DNA of 64,000 nt from Prochlorococcus_E sp000760215 (GTDB lineage: Bacteria; Cyanobacteriota; Cyanobacteriia; PCC-6307; Cyanobiaceae): assembly GCF_047303175.1 (NCBI RefSeq), contig NZ_CP138945.1; one strand, 5' to 3'. Under the pieces are notes generated by a model. That model was not told where the DNA came from. It did no database searches and saw nothing but the letters and a program-made list of their open reading frames with translations. Position numbers and translations under genes: made by a program. This document shows positions 56,328-64,000 of this stretch, piece after piece (position 1 is the first letter of the stretch; each line of letters opens with the position of its first letter).

Positions 56328-57464
56328 GTGAATAAAAATACAGCTAATGAACCCAAAAGATTAGACCTTCTTCTTGTTGCAAGCAAGAATCACCTATCTC
56401 GTGCGGATCTAAGATCTCTTATTAGATTTTTAAAATCAGAAGATTGTAATTTTGATGTAAACCTTCATTTCTCAGACCCTAAAAAGGAACCTGAATTATT
56501 AGAGCTTCACAAGTTAGTTGCCTTGCCTGCATTAATTAAACTTGAGCCAAAACCTAAGCAAATTTTCGCGGGAACCAGCATATTTCAACAAATTCAAGCC
56601 TGGATGCCTAGATGGGAGAAAGAAGAAGTTCTCAATAGGGGCCTAGGTATAAATATCAAGCAAGTCGAGAAAGATATTAGTCGAACCAGAAAGAGTTTGC
56701 TTTTAGAAGATGAGAACCTTGTTCTAAGGCAAGAGAATGAAACCTTGGCCGATCAAATAGAGGCTCAAGAAAGGCTTCTCCGAATGGTTGCTCATGAGTT
56801 AAGAACTCCTCTTTCAGCAGCAAAATTAGCCCTTCAAAGTCAATCACTTGGTCAAATTAATGTAAATAAACTGCAAGAAGTTATTAAAAGACGTTTAGAA
56901 GAAATCGAATCTCTTTCAAATGACCTCCTTGAAGTTGGTACTACAAGATGGGAAGGGCTAGTCAACCCTCAAAAAACGAATTTAGCAAACATTGCTGCGG
57001 AGGTGATCTTAGAATTGGAAAAGTATTGGCTTAAAAGAGGTATCTCTATAAATACAGATATCCCATCAGATATCCCATATGTCTTTGCTGATAAAAGAAG
57101 AATGAGACAAGTATTTCTAAATCTAATTGAAAATGCCCTGAAATACTCCCAAAAAGGAGATTTCATTCAAATAACAATGCTTCATAGAACAGATCAATGG
57201 GTTGAAGTGAGTGTTAGTGATAAAGGGCCTGGTATTCCAAGCAATGAATGTAAAAGGATATTCTTAGATAGAGTTCGGCTACCTGAAACTTCTAATGAAA
57301 CGACAGGTTTTGGAATTGGATTATCAGTATGTCGAAGAATAGTTGAAGTACATGGGGGGAAGATTTGGGTTGTTTCTGAGCTTGGAGAAGGATCATGCTT
57401 TTATTTCACTGTTCCAGTTTGGAATAAACGCAACAACTCATTTGAGGCCTTGACGCAGGGCTAG
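56328..57464 (+). CDS. sasA: Clock output sensor kinase SasA
   Basis: SasA binds KaiC and phosphorylates RpaA to pass clock time to gene expression. The 378-residue protein has an N-terminal KaiB-like thioredoxin fold (about residues 11-100, LDLLLVASKNHLSRADLR). A coiled linker follows, then the phospho-acceptor His156 in VAHELRTPLSA and an HATPase with NLIENALKYS, DKGPGIP and GFGIGLSVCRRIVE. The start is GTG at 56328. It is preceded by a 0.5 kb gap and followed by the tRNA-Glu region. Confidence 0.95.
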   Translation: MNKNTANEPKRLDLLLVASKNHLSRADLRSLIRFLKSEDCNFDVNLHFSDPKKEPELLELHKLVALPALIKLEPKPKQIFAGTSIFQQIQAWMPRWEKEEVLNRGLGINIKQVEKDISRTRKSLLLEDENLVLRQENETLADQIEAQERLLRMVAHELRTPLSAAKLALQSQSLGQINVNKLQEVIKRRLEEIESLSNDLLEVGTTRWEGLVNPQKTNLANIAAEVILELEKYWLKRGISINTDIPSDIPYVFADKRRMRQVFLNLIENALKYSQKGDFIQITMLHRTDQWVEVSVSDKGPGIPSNECKRIFLDRVRLPETSNETTGFGIGLSVCRRIVEVHGGKIWVVSELGEGSCFYFTVPVWNKRNNSFEALTQG

Positions 57465-57480
57465 GATTAACCGTAGCTTT

Positions 57481-57504
57481 CAAATGTGATTGTTATCACA
57501 TTTG
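57481..57504. promoter_or_regulatory. CRP-type perfect palindrome upstream of tRNA-Glu
   Basis: CAAATGTGAT TGTT ATCACATTTG is a perfect 10-bp inverted repeat. It contains TGTGA-N6-TCACA, the full CRP consensus; the NtcA consensus (GTA-N8-TAC) fits less well. A possible -10, TATGAT (57507-57512), follows, 9 bases before the tRNA 5' end. The palindrome would then cover the -35/spacer, the position of a repressor site. With no T-run after it, it is a poor sasA terminator. Confidence 0.55.
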
Positions 57505-57521
57505 TGTATGATCACGGCCAT

Positions 57522-57594
57522 GGCCCCATCGTCTAGAGGCCTAGGACACCTCCCTTTCACGGAGGCGACAGGGGTTCGAATCCCCTTGGGGCTA
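57522..57594 (+). tRNA. trnE: tRNA-Glu (anticodon UUC)
   Basis: This 73-nt cloverleaf has the acceptor GGCCCCA / TGGGGCT (the first pair is G-U), discriminator A and the anticodon stem CCTCC / GGAGG. The loop CTTTCAC gives TTC, and the T-arm AGGGG-TTCGAAT-CCCCT is intact. CCA is not encoded. In cyanobacteria this tRNA also feeds the C5 pathway to haem and chlorophyll through glutamyl-tRNA reductase. It lies 57 bp after sasA and ends 5 bp before the convergent START-like gene. Confidence 0.97.
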
Positions 57595-57599
57595 TTCCT

Positions 57600-58151
57600 T
57601 TAAAGGTTTTTAACTTCAGTACTAATTTCAAATGCAGCTTTCTCAACTGCTAAGAGGTTTGTCGTAAGATTTTTTCTTAAATGTTTTTCAATTAGAGCCA
57701 CTGGCATGCCAAAACAGCCTTGGACAGTTAACTCATATATAAGTGAAGTTTTTTCAACAAATGAAGATCTTGAAATCTTCCACGAACCTTCAAATCTGCG
57801 AAAATCTCCTTTAATTAAATTAAAGCTAATTATTCCTTTTTCTCTATCTTCTATTAATTTCATAGATAATTCAGCAGAAAAACTTAAGCCTAAAAACTCC
57901 TGAGATCCAACTTGTTTTAAATAAATTTCATTTTCATTCCTTGATAAAACTTCACTTGAGAAAAGGTTCGGTATCAATTCACTCAAATTGTTGTAATCGG
58001 TTAAAACGGCCCAGAGATTATCAAATTGTATTGATGTGGTTAATTGAGCTGCAAGTCTTCTACTTCCCCCTGGCAGAACTTCCATAGTCTGCTCAATTGT
58101 CCTGCTGCCCTTTTGAAAGCTCTGGTAACTCATAGGTTTAAGTTCAGTCAA
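57600..58151 (-). CDS. SRPBCC / START-like cyclase-dehydrase family protein
   Basis: This 183-residue soluble protein has the COQ10/polyketide-cyclase pattern: WAVLTDYNNLSELIPNLFSS, VLSRNENEIYLKQVG and the closing ALIEKHLRKNLTTNL helix. These helix-grip domains bind hydrophobic ligands such as quinones or lipids. The ligand here is unknown. An ATG at codon 7 is an alternative start. A hairpin lies 25 bp upstream of its start. Confidence 0.8.
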   Translation of the reverse strand: MTELKPMSYQSFQKGSRTIEQTMEVLPGGSRRLAAQLTTSIQFDNLWAVLTDYNNLSELIPNLFSSEVLSRNENEIYLKQVGSQEFLGLSFSAELSMKLIEDREKGIISFNLIKGDFRRFEGSWKISRSSFVEKTSLIYELTVQGCFGMPVALIEKHLRKNLTTNLLAVEKAAFEISTEVKNL

Positions 58152-58175
58152 AGCTTAGTGATGACAGTAAATTAA

Positions 58176-58202
58176 TTGAAATCGGGGTAAGCCCAATTTC
58201 AA
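58176..58202 (-). promoter_or_regulatory. Inverted repeat upstream of the START-like gene
   Basis: TTGAAAT (58176-58182) pairs with ATTTCAA (58196-58202). Inside it GGG (58184-58186) pairs with CCC (58192-58194), with one mismatch on the way. It sits 25 bp before the minus-strand start at 58151. It could be an operator or a leader hairpin. Confidence 0.3.
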
Positions 58203-58297
58203 CAAAAGATATGGTGGTCTTCCAATGAACAATACTTAAAAGTTTAAAAGTTTGCGTTTTCTAATAATGTTCAGAGTTGTGCCAATCTCAAAACGTG

Positions 58298-58311
58298 CCC
58301 TTTTAAAAGGG
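58298..58311. promoter_or_regulatory. 14-bp perfect palindrome upstream of petH
   Basis: CCCTTTTAAAAGGG is followed at once by GTATATC, a possible -10. It lies 57 bp upstream of the petH ATG. It is a candidate operator; with no loop, it is unlikely to act as an RNA hairpin. Confidence 0.35.
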
Positions 58312-58368
58312 GTATATCTACAAATAAAGTCGAGATATTGGTAATCTTCTAGCGGTTTTAAATTTTTA

Positions 58369-59466
58369 ATGGCTTATTCGGAAACAACAGTACTGGCCGG
58401 TGGACTGGCTCATATTCCAATTTTAATTGGATTAGTTGGTTTTTTTGAAAGATTTCGCAACGCTATTAGTAAAAAAACTGGTAAAGCAAGCGTTGAAGAG
58501 AAGAAGTCCGTTCAGCCCCCTGCTTCGCCTCCTGAAAAGCCTTCTTCAACTACAAAGGCAATTAAGAAGCCAGTACATCCAAATGTTCCAGTAAATACTT
58601 ATAAGCCTAAAGCCCCTTTTGAAGGGACTGTTAAAGAGAACTACAGCCTTTTAGGCGAAGGCGCAATAGGAAGAGTTCAGCATATTACCTTTGATCTTGC
58701 TGGTGGAGATCCTCAACTTAGATATGTAGAAGGGCAAAGTATAGGAATAATTCCTGCAGGAGAAGACGCAAAAGGAAAACCACACAAAATACGACTCTAT
58801 TCAATAGCCAGTACAAAGTACGGAGATGATTTCAATGAAAACACTGTTTCCTTATGCGTTAGGCAGCTTCAGTACGAAAAAGATGGTGAGACCATTGATG
58901 GGGTCTGCTCTACTTTTCTTTGCAATCTAAAACCTGGAGACAAAGTAAAAATAACTGGTCCAGTAGGTAAGGAGATGCTTCTTCCTGATGATGAAGATGC
59001 AAATATAATTATGTTAGCTACTGGTACTGGAATAGCTCCAATGAGAGCTTATCTAAGGAAAATGTTTGAAGCAGTAGAAAGGAAAAAGAACAATTGGAAC
59101 TTCAAAGGAAAAGCTTGGTTGTTTATGGGAGCTCCCAAAACAGCTAACCTTTTATATGACTCAGATTTTGAACAATATAAGTCTGAATTCCCTGAAAACC
59201 TTCAATATACAAAAGCTATAAGTCGTGAGCAGCAAAACACCAAGGGTGGAAGGATGTATATACAAGACAGAGTTCTTGAATATGCAGATGAGATTTTCTC
59301 ACTTATTGAAAATCCCAAAACTCATATATATCTTTGCGGGTTAAAAGGGATGGAGCCCGGTATCGATGATGCAATGACAGCAGCAGCAGATGCTAAAGGG
59401 CTTAACTGGTCAGAATTAAGACCCCAACTTAAAAAAGCTGGTAGATGGCATGTAGAGACTTATTAA
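58369..59466 (+). CDS. petH: Ferredoxin-NADP(+) reductase with membrane-type N-terminus
   Basis: FNR moves electrons from ferredoxin to NADP+. The 365-residue protein has an FAD domain with RLYSIAS (142-148), VCSTFLCNLKPGD, and an NADP domain with ATGTGIAPMRAYL and the C-terminal aromatic WHVETY. In place of the CpcD-like phycobilisome-linker domain seen in most cyanobacteria, the first 80 residues hold one hydrophobic segment (about 11-25, GGLAHIPILIGLVGFF). A Pro/Lys-rich linker (about 46-80) follows. This suits an organism without phycobilisomes and suggests direct thylakoid attachment. Confidence 0.96.
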   Translation: MAYSETTVLAGGLAHIPILIGLVGFFERFRNAISKKTGKASVEEKKSVQPPASPPEKPSSTTKAIKKPVHPNVPVNTYKPKAPFEGTVKENYSLLGEGAIGRVQHITFDLAGGDPQLRYVEGQSIGIIPAGEDAKGKPHKIRLYSIASTKYGDDFNENTVSLCVRQLQYEKDGETIDGVCSTFLCNLKPGDKVKITGPVGKEMLLPDDEDANIIMLATGTGIAPMRAYLRKMFEAVERKKNNWNFKGKAWLFMGAPKTANLLYDSDFEQYKSEFPENLQYTKAISREQQNTKGGRMYIQDRVLEYADEIFSLIENPKTHIYLCGLKGMEPGIDDAMTAAADAKGLNWSELRPQLKKAGRWHVETY

Positions 59467-59492
59467 CCAAATGAATCATTACTAGCACCATT

Positions 59493-59519
59493 CTATTGAT
59501 TACATCAATAGCCTTTTTT
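59493..59519 (+). terminator. Intrinsic terminator of petH
   Basis: The 8-bp stem CTATTGAT / ATCAATAG (59493-59500 and 59504-59511) has a TAC loop. It is followed by CC and six or more T, 26 bp after the petH stop. Confidence 0.8.
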
Positions 59520-59651
59520 AAAAAATACAATTTGATTTTTCGTTTAAAATTAATTTGTTTTTGGTCATCTGAGAACAAAAGATAGCGCGATCTCAATAAA
59601 CAATTTGAATTTGATTATTAGATAGTTTATTCATCAATTAAGAAGTTAAAT

Positions 59652-61172
59652 ATGTTACCTACAACAAACCCACTACGAGTTGGACTTAGACAAGAGAGGG
59701 TCATTTCGCCTCAATGTTTAATTATTTTTGGAGCCAGTGGAGATCTAACTCATAGAAAACTTGTACCAGCACTATTTGAACTATTCAAACAAAGAAGGCT
59801 TCCTAGTGAATTTGCTGTACTTGGTTGTGCAAGAAGGCCATGGAATGATAATGAATTCCGTAGAAAAATGTCTGATTCTCTTTCTGCAGAAATCAAACAA
59901 AATCCTCAAGAATGGGAGGAATTTTCATCAAATCTATTTTATGAACCAGTAAATCTTGAACACTCAGAAGATGTTATAAAGCTATCCCATAAATTGGAGG
60001 ATATTGACAAACTAAAAGCAACTCATGCTAATAGAACATTCTATTTATCTGTTTCTCCAAAGTTTTACGCAAATGGCTGCAAAGCTCTTGCTGAGGCTGG
60101 ACTTCTTAAAGACCCTAAACGAAGTAGAGTTGTAATTGAAAAGCCATTTGGTCGTGATTACAGAAGCGCTCAAAGCTTAAATCGCATAGTTCAAAATTGT
60201 GCACTTGAGAGTCAGATATTTCGTATCGATCATTATCTTGGGAAAGAAACTGTTCAAAACATTTTGGTTCTAAGATTTGCCAACACAATATTTGAGCCTA
60301 TCTGGAATAGAAATTATATTTCTAATATTCAAATAACATCAGCAGAAACAGTTGGAGTAGAAGATCGAGCAGGGTATTACGAAAGCGCAGGTGCATTACG
60401 AGACATGGTACAGAATCATTTAACTCAAATGCTTGCCATTACAGCTATGGAACCTCCTGGTCATTTTGACCCAGAAGCTATTAGGAATGAAAAAGCCAAA
60501 GTTTTGCAAGCCGCTCATCTGGCTGATGAAATAGAACCGTGGAAATGTTGCGTACGAGGCCAATATTCCAAAGGAGGTACCTCCTCAGATCCATTGCTTG
60601 GTTATAGAGAAGAAACTGGTGTGAATCCAAATAGCACCACTGAGACTTACGTTGCTATGAAGCTTTTCGTTAATAATTGGAGATGGCAAGGAGTGCCTTT
60701 CTATATTCGCACTGGCAAAAGGTTGGCTAAAAGGACTAGCGAAGTTGTTCTAACTTTTAGGGAGGCTCCTGTTCATTTATTTGATGCTGCAGGCGGTACA
60801 CCTACTTCTAACCAATTAATATTAAGAATTCAGCCTAACGAAGGTGCTGATTTTCGATTTGAAGTGAAGTCTCCAGGGTCAGGGATGAGGAGTAGGCCGG
60901 TTGAGATGGAGTTCTCTTACGACGAATCATTTGGAGAGCCTTCAGACGAAGGATACGTTAGGCTTTTAGCTGATGCAATGTTAGGAGATCCAACTCTTTT
61001 CACAAGAAGTGATGAAGTAGAAGCAGCCTGGCGCTTATATACTCCTCTTTTGGAACTGATTGAAGACAGCCCATGGCAACTACCTACTTATCCCTATGAA
61101 GCTCGCACTTGGGGGCCATCAGAAGCTGATGAATTATTGGCTAAGGATCATTTACTTTGGCGCAGACCCTAA
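59652..61172 (+). CDS. zwf: Glucose-6-phosphate 1-dehydrogenase
   Basis: Zwf opens the oxidative pentose phosphate pathway, the main dark NADPH source in cyanobacteria. The 506-residue protein has the NADP loop FGASGDLTHRKL near residue 28, the active-site RIDHYLGKE near 192-200, and EKPFGRD before it. The C-terminal FYIRTGKRLAKR is also typical. OpcA, its assembly/activation partner, follows 39 bp later. A gap of 185 bp upstream holds the petH terminator and presumably the zwf promoter. Confidence 0.97.
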   Translation: MLPTTNPLRVGLRQERVISPQCLIIFGASGDLTHRKLVPALFELFKQRRLPSEFAVLGCARRPWNDNEFRRKMSDSLSAEIKQNPQEWEEFSSNLFYEPVNLEHSEDVIKLSHKLEDIDKLKATHANRTFYLSVSPKFYANGCKALAEAGLLKDPKRSRVVIEKPFGRDYRSAQSLNRIVQNCALESQIFRIDHYLGKETVQNILVLRFANTIFEPIWNRNYISNIQITSAETVGVEDRAGYYESAGALRDMVQNHLTQMLAITAMEPPGHFDPEAIRNEKAKVLQAAHLADEIEPWKCCVRGQYSKGGTSSDPLLGYREETGVNPNSTTETYVAMKLFVNNWRWQGVPFYIRTGKRLAKRTSEVVLTFREAPVHLFDAAGGTPTSNQLILRIQPNEGADFRFEVKSPGSGMRSRPVEMEFSYDESFGEPSDEGYVRLLADAMLGDPTLFTRSDEVEAAWRLYTPLLELIEDSPWQLPTYPYEARTWGPSEADELLAKDHLLWRRP

Positions 61173-61211
61173 TAATTACTCTTAACTACTTTTCAATAAA
61201 TATCAGATCAA

Positions 61212-62519
61212 ATGTCTCCCCAACTAACGCTTCAAACCCCACTTCAAATACCTTTAGAAGAGATTCCTGGCTACTTAAAGAAGCTTTGGTCACAAGATCA
61301 ATCTGACAATAAAGGTGCAAATACTTTTTGTCTTCTTGTATGGCATCCAGCTTGGATAGAGCAAAAGCTAGTCCGAACTGGGAGAGTAAGCGGTCCGATA
61401 ATTGGCAACCAACGAAGTGAACTTATCAATGAGGCAAGAAAAATAGTTTTAGAGAAAGATCTTCCTCACTCAACTCCACCTTTGGCTAAGGAAGTTTTCA
61501 CATCTATAGATGAACCCAACCAAAATGATCAAGAAGATGACTTAAGGGGCCAACATATTGATTCATCCATAAGTCAACTACAACCTAGGCGATTAATAAC
61601 TCTTGCTCCTAGTCTTAAGACAGGTCATAAACTGGAAAGTCTAGTTGCAGCCTATTGTCCTTTGCCAGAAGAAGGAGGAGGCAATGCAGCATGTGGAGAC
61701 GTAATAGTACTTAAAGGTGATATTCATTCCCTTAAAAGCAACCTTTATATTGTTGAGGACTTAATACCTGAGGATCTACCTTCATGGCTTTGGTGGAATG
61801 GAAATCTTGACGAAGACCCAGAACTATTAAATCAACTTGCATTGCCAACCAGAAGAATAATTATTGATACAGCTCTAGGGGATCCATCGAGATGTTTAGA
61901 TGTTCTATCTCAGAGGATAAAAAGTGGCCAAGCAGTTAACGATTTGAATTGGTTAAGACTAAGAACTTGGAGAGAGACTCTAGCAATGGTGTTCGACCCA
62001 CCTAACCGTAGAGATGCACTATCGAAAATCACTAATTTAGATATTGATATTGAAGGGAATCACATTGTTCAAGGATTACTCTTAGCCTCTTGGATCGCAA
62101 ATAAATTAGGTTGGGAATTAACTGAAAGTACTGAAAAAGAAGGTAATGGTTTTAGAACAAAATTTAGACGCTCTAATAATGAAATAGTTAATTTCAGATT
62201 AATGCCTTTACCTGTAGGAAAACCTAGTATTCATCCTGGTCAAATTATAGGATTAAGATTAATCTGCAAAGCCGACAGGAATGACAAAACAGGGTTATGT
62301 GTGATCCTAGCCTCTGAGTCTGGGGAATGCATGAGACTTGAAGCAGGCGGGATGGCCAGAATGGAATTATTGGAAGAGGTAGTTCCAATACAAAACAACC
62401 CTGTTGAAAATGATGTAGCACTTTTACTTGAAAGCAGCCGAGGCACCACAAGTCCTTTACTTAGCAATGTGGCTCCAATATCAAAAAAACTGCTTAATCT
62501 TATTAAATCTAAGACGTAA
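61212..62519 (+). CDS. opcA: Glucose-6-phosphate dehydrogenase assembly protein OpcA
   Basis: OpcA binds and activates Zwf in cyanobacteria and is redox-regulated through cysteines. The 435-residue protein has the family pattern ARTGRVSGPI-like RTGRVSGPIIG, WWNGNLDEDPELLNQL and RIIIDTALGDP in the first half, and FDPPNRRDAL in the second. Cysteines are present near 154 (AYCPLP) and 162 (AACGD). The pairing with zwf is diagnostic. cobB follows 24 bp later. Confidence 0.93.
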   Translation: MSPQLTLQTPLQIPLEEIPGYLKKLWSQDQSDNKGANTFCLLVWHPAWIEQKLVRTGRVSGPIIGNQRSELINEARKIVLEKDLPHSTPPLAKEVFTSIDEPNQNDQEDDLRGQHIDSSISQLQPRRLITLAPSLKTGHKLESLVAAYCPLPEEGGGNAACGDVIVLKGDIHSLKSNLYIVEDLIPEDLPSWLWWNGNLDEDPELLNQLALPTRRIIIDTALGDPSRCLDVLSQRIKSGQAVNDLNWLRLRTWRETLAMVFDPPNRRDALSKITNLDIDIEGNHIVQGLLLASWIANKLGWELTESTEKEGNGFRTKFRRSNNEIVNFRLMPLPVGKPSIHPGQIIGLRLICKADRNDKTGLCVILASESGECMRLEAGGMARMELLEEVVPIQNNPVENDVALLLESSRGTTSPLLSNVAPISKKLLNLIKSKT

Positions 62520-62543
62520 TCATTACAACAATAAAAAGCCATT

Positions 62544-63935
62544 ATGGCATTTGTAATAGCGGCACCAGCAAGTAGTAATGGGAAAACTCTTTTAAGTCTT
62601 CTTCTATGTTCATGGGCAATAAAAAAAGGCAAAAGTCTTCAGGCTTTTAAAGTGGGCCCAGATTACCTTGACCCACAACTACTTAGCTCTGTTACGAAAC
62701 TACCCTGCAGGAATCTCGATCCAGTTTTATGTGGGCAAGAATGGGTTATCAATAATTTCAATCATTTTGCCAGCTCAACTGATTTTTCATTAGTTGAGGG
62801 AGTTATGGGATTATTCGATGGAATTGGAAGTTCAACTAAAGGAAGCACCGCTGAGATTGCCAAGCTTTTAAATCTTCAAGTTGTCCTAGTTGTTAAAGCA
62901 AATGGTCAGGCTGGCTCTATAGCAGCTCTTATAAAAGGTTTTAAAGATTTTGACCCAAAGTTAAATATATCAGGAGTAGTTTTAAACAATGTTAATAGCA
63001 ATAGGCACAAAGAGTTATTAACTGAAGCGCTTAGCAAAATAAGCATCAAAGTTCTAGGTTGCATTCCTCAAAATGATAATTTAATAATCGAAAATGAAGA
63101 TCTAGGACTTAAGCCAGCTCATGAAATAACAAACTTTAATAGTCTTATAGATATCTGGTCTAGTCTGGCAGAAAAATATCTTCAAGTTAATTATTTTGAA
63201 GAACTACTTAAAAAACCGAATAAATTAGAGTATCCCAAAAGTATGTTAATTAAAAAAGAAAATAAATTATTAAGTAAAGAGAAGATTGAAATTGCAATTG
63301 CTCAGGATAAAATCTTCCACTTTCGATATCCAGAAACCAAAGAATGTCTTAAGGAGATTGGATTCAATTTAATTGACTGGAAATTAAGTGATGATAAAGC
63401 AATACCAAGTAAAGCAAAACTATTAATAATTCCTGGAGGCTTCCCAGAACAATTTGCTGAAGAGATAAGTCAGTGTAAAAGAAGTTTAAATTCAATTAGA
63501 GACTTCTCCAAAAAAAATCTTATATATGCAGAATGTGGCGGAATGTTAATTCTTGGTAAATTATTAACTGATAAAAATGGCTTGGAATTTCCCATGGCAA
63601 ATTTATTACCTTTTACGGCAAAGCAAGGTAAATTAAAAGTTGGATATAGAGATATTAAATGCATCTCTGATGGACTTATATCCAAAAAAGGTGATATATT
63701 AACTGGACATGAGTTTCACAAATGGGAAATAAAACCCTTAACTAAAAACAATATTGATACACAATTTCTTAAGCACAATAAAGAATTATATTATCCATGG
63801 GAAACAAAAGGATGGGGTGTGGAGTCAACGGAAGAAGGATGGTGTAACAAGTATCTTCATGCAAGTTGGATACATCTTCACTGGCCAAGTTCACCAAGTA
63901 TTCTAAAAAATATTACCAATAAACTTAATAGTTAA
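62544..63935 (+). CDS. cobB: Cobyrinic acid a,c-diamide synthase
   Basis: CobB/CbiA amidates the a and c carboxyls of (hydrogeno)cobyrinic acid during B12 synthesis, using glutamine and ATP. The 463-residue protein has the P-loop PASSNGKTLLSLLL (residues 8-21), VGPDYLDPQ, VEGVMGLFDG, and a class I glutamine amidotransferase with the nucleophile Cys in YAECGGMLILG near residue 331. The C-terminus has GHEFHKWEI and the closing SWIHLHW. No cobalamin riboswitch is visible in the 24 bp before it. It is likely co-transcribed with zwf-opcA. Confidence 0.95.
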   Translation: MAFVIAAPASSNGKTLLSLLLCSWAIKKGKSLQAFKVGPDYLDPQLLSSVTKLPCRNLDPVLCGQEWVINNFNHFASSTDFSLVEGVMGLFDGIGSSTKGSTAEIAKLLNLQVVLVVKANGQAGSIAALIKGFKDFDPKLNISGVVLNNVNSNRHKELLTEALSKISIKVLGCIPQNDNLIIENEDLGLKPAHEITNFNSLIDIWSSLAEKYLQVNYFEELLKKPNKLEYPKSMLIKKENKLLSKEKIEIAIAQDKIFHFRYPETKECLKEIGFNLIDWKLSDDKAIPSKAKLLIIPGGFPEQFAEEISQCKRSLNSIRDFSKKNLIYAECGGMLILGKLLTDKNGLEFPMANLLPFTAKQGKLKVGYRDIKCISDGLISKKGDILTGHEFHKWEIKPLTKNNIDTQFLKHNKELYYPWETKGWGVESTEEGWCNKYLHASWIHLHWPSSPSILKNITNKLNS

Positions 63936-64000
63936 GAAAAAATATCTTATTTCAAATAATACTATTAGTCCAAGGATTATTTAACAGCTTAAGTGAGTTA
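63936..64000. other. Right-edge noncoding stretch
   Basis: These 65 AT-rich bases follow cobB. I see no gene, hairpin or tRNA in them before the window ends. Confidence 0.5.

Noticed and set aside
57481..57504. The palindrome read as a sasA intrinsic terminator
   Set aside because: The stem is strong, but no T-run follows (TGTATG comes next), so terminator function is unlikely, though not excluded.
62520..62543. Cobalamin riboswitch before cobB
   Set aside because: Only 24 bp separate opcA and cobB, too short for one, and no B12-box is seen.
62240..62632. Minus-strand 130-codon frame at the opcA/cobB junction
   Set aside because: It overlaps both well-supported genes and shows no family pattern; it is a shadow frame.
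1..64000. CRISPR array, transposase, integrase or phage segment
   Set aside because: No spaced direct repeats, inverted terminal repeats with a transposase, or phage-type genes were seen. The gene content is uniformly housekeeping.

Overview
The window is chromosomal DNA from a marine picocyanobacterium, most likely a Prochlorococcus of moderately low GC. It carries plastocyanin, a PsbP-type PSII lipoprotein, ferredoxin-NADP reductase, Ycf51, the clock kinase SasA and the zwf-opcA pair. The DNA is AT-rich, intergenic gaps are very short, and the FNR has no phycobilisome-linker domain. The strain assignment is inference. I see no rRNA, insertion sequence, phage, integrase or CRISPR array, so this is backbone rather than an island.

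Layout. 1-4.9 kb (minus): TamB-like protein, a shortened ROK-like protein, and the N-terminal part of proA. 5-15.3 kb (plus): Ycf51, a small secreted protein, a CocE/S15 hydrolase, glgB, hemE, an SDR epimerase, petE with a clear terminator, and clpB. 15.3-18.3 kb (mostly minus): an OmpR-type regulator that lacks its phospho-acceptor, then plsC, a secreted TPR-like protein, bolA and a monothiol glutaredoxin. 18.4-32.6 kb (plus): pdxJ, recC, a small membrane methyltransferase-like gene, recB, recD, a DEAD-box helicase with a structured leader, and a small secreted Cys protein coupled to an ABC exporter. 32.7-34.9 kb: psbP, recR (apparent CTG start), lipA. 34.9-40.5 kb (minus): a tight run lysA-cdaA-uppS-bioB-trhO-unknown. 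40.5-46.4 kb (plus): rimI, clpC, a metal-dependent alcohol dehydrogenase, an alpha/beta hydrolase, a DUF2993 protein. 46.4-55.8 kb: cdsA with a PLP decarboxylase, an ABC1 kinase, a pseudouridine synthase, a RodZ-like HTH protein, malQ, a 52-residue membrane miniprotein, an unknown, prs, a secreted unknown. 55.8-64 kb: a 0.5 kb gap, sasA, tRNA-Glu(UUC), a START-like protein, petH, zwf, opcA, cobB.

Functional themes: glycogen and night-time carbon use (glgB, malQ, zwf, opcA, with sasA as clock output); tetrapyrrole and cofactor supply (hemE, tRNA-Glu, cobB, bioB, lipA, pdxJ); double-strand break repair (recBCD, recR); proteostasis (clpB, clpC); and envelope construction (tamB, plsC, cdsA, uppS, lysA, cdaA).

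No wholly new multi-gene system is evident. The best leads are regulatory: a 24-bp perfect CRP-type palindrome over the presumed promoter of tRNA-Glu; a DEAD-box leader hairpin that places a distant GGAG at ideal spacing from the start codon; a shared-arm leader ahead of clpB; and two genes (recR, malQ) whose conserved N-termini run past the first standard start codon.
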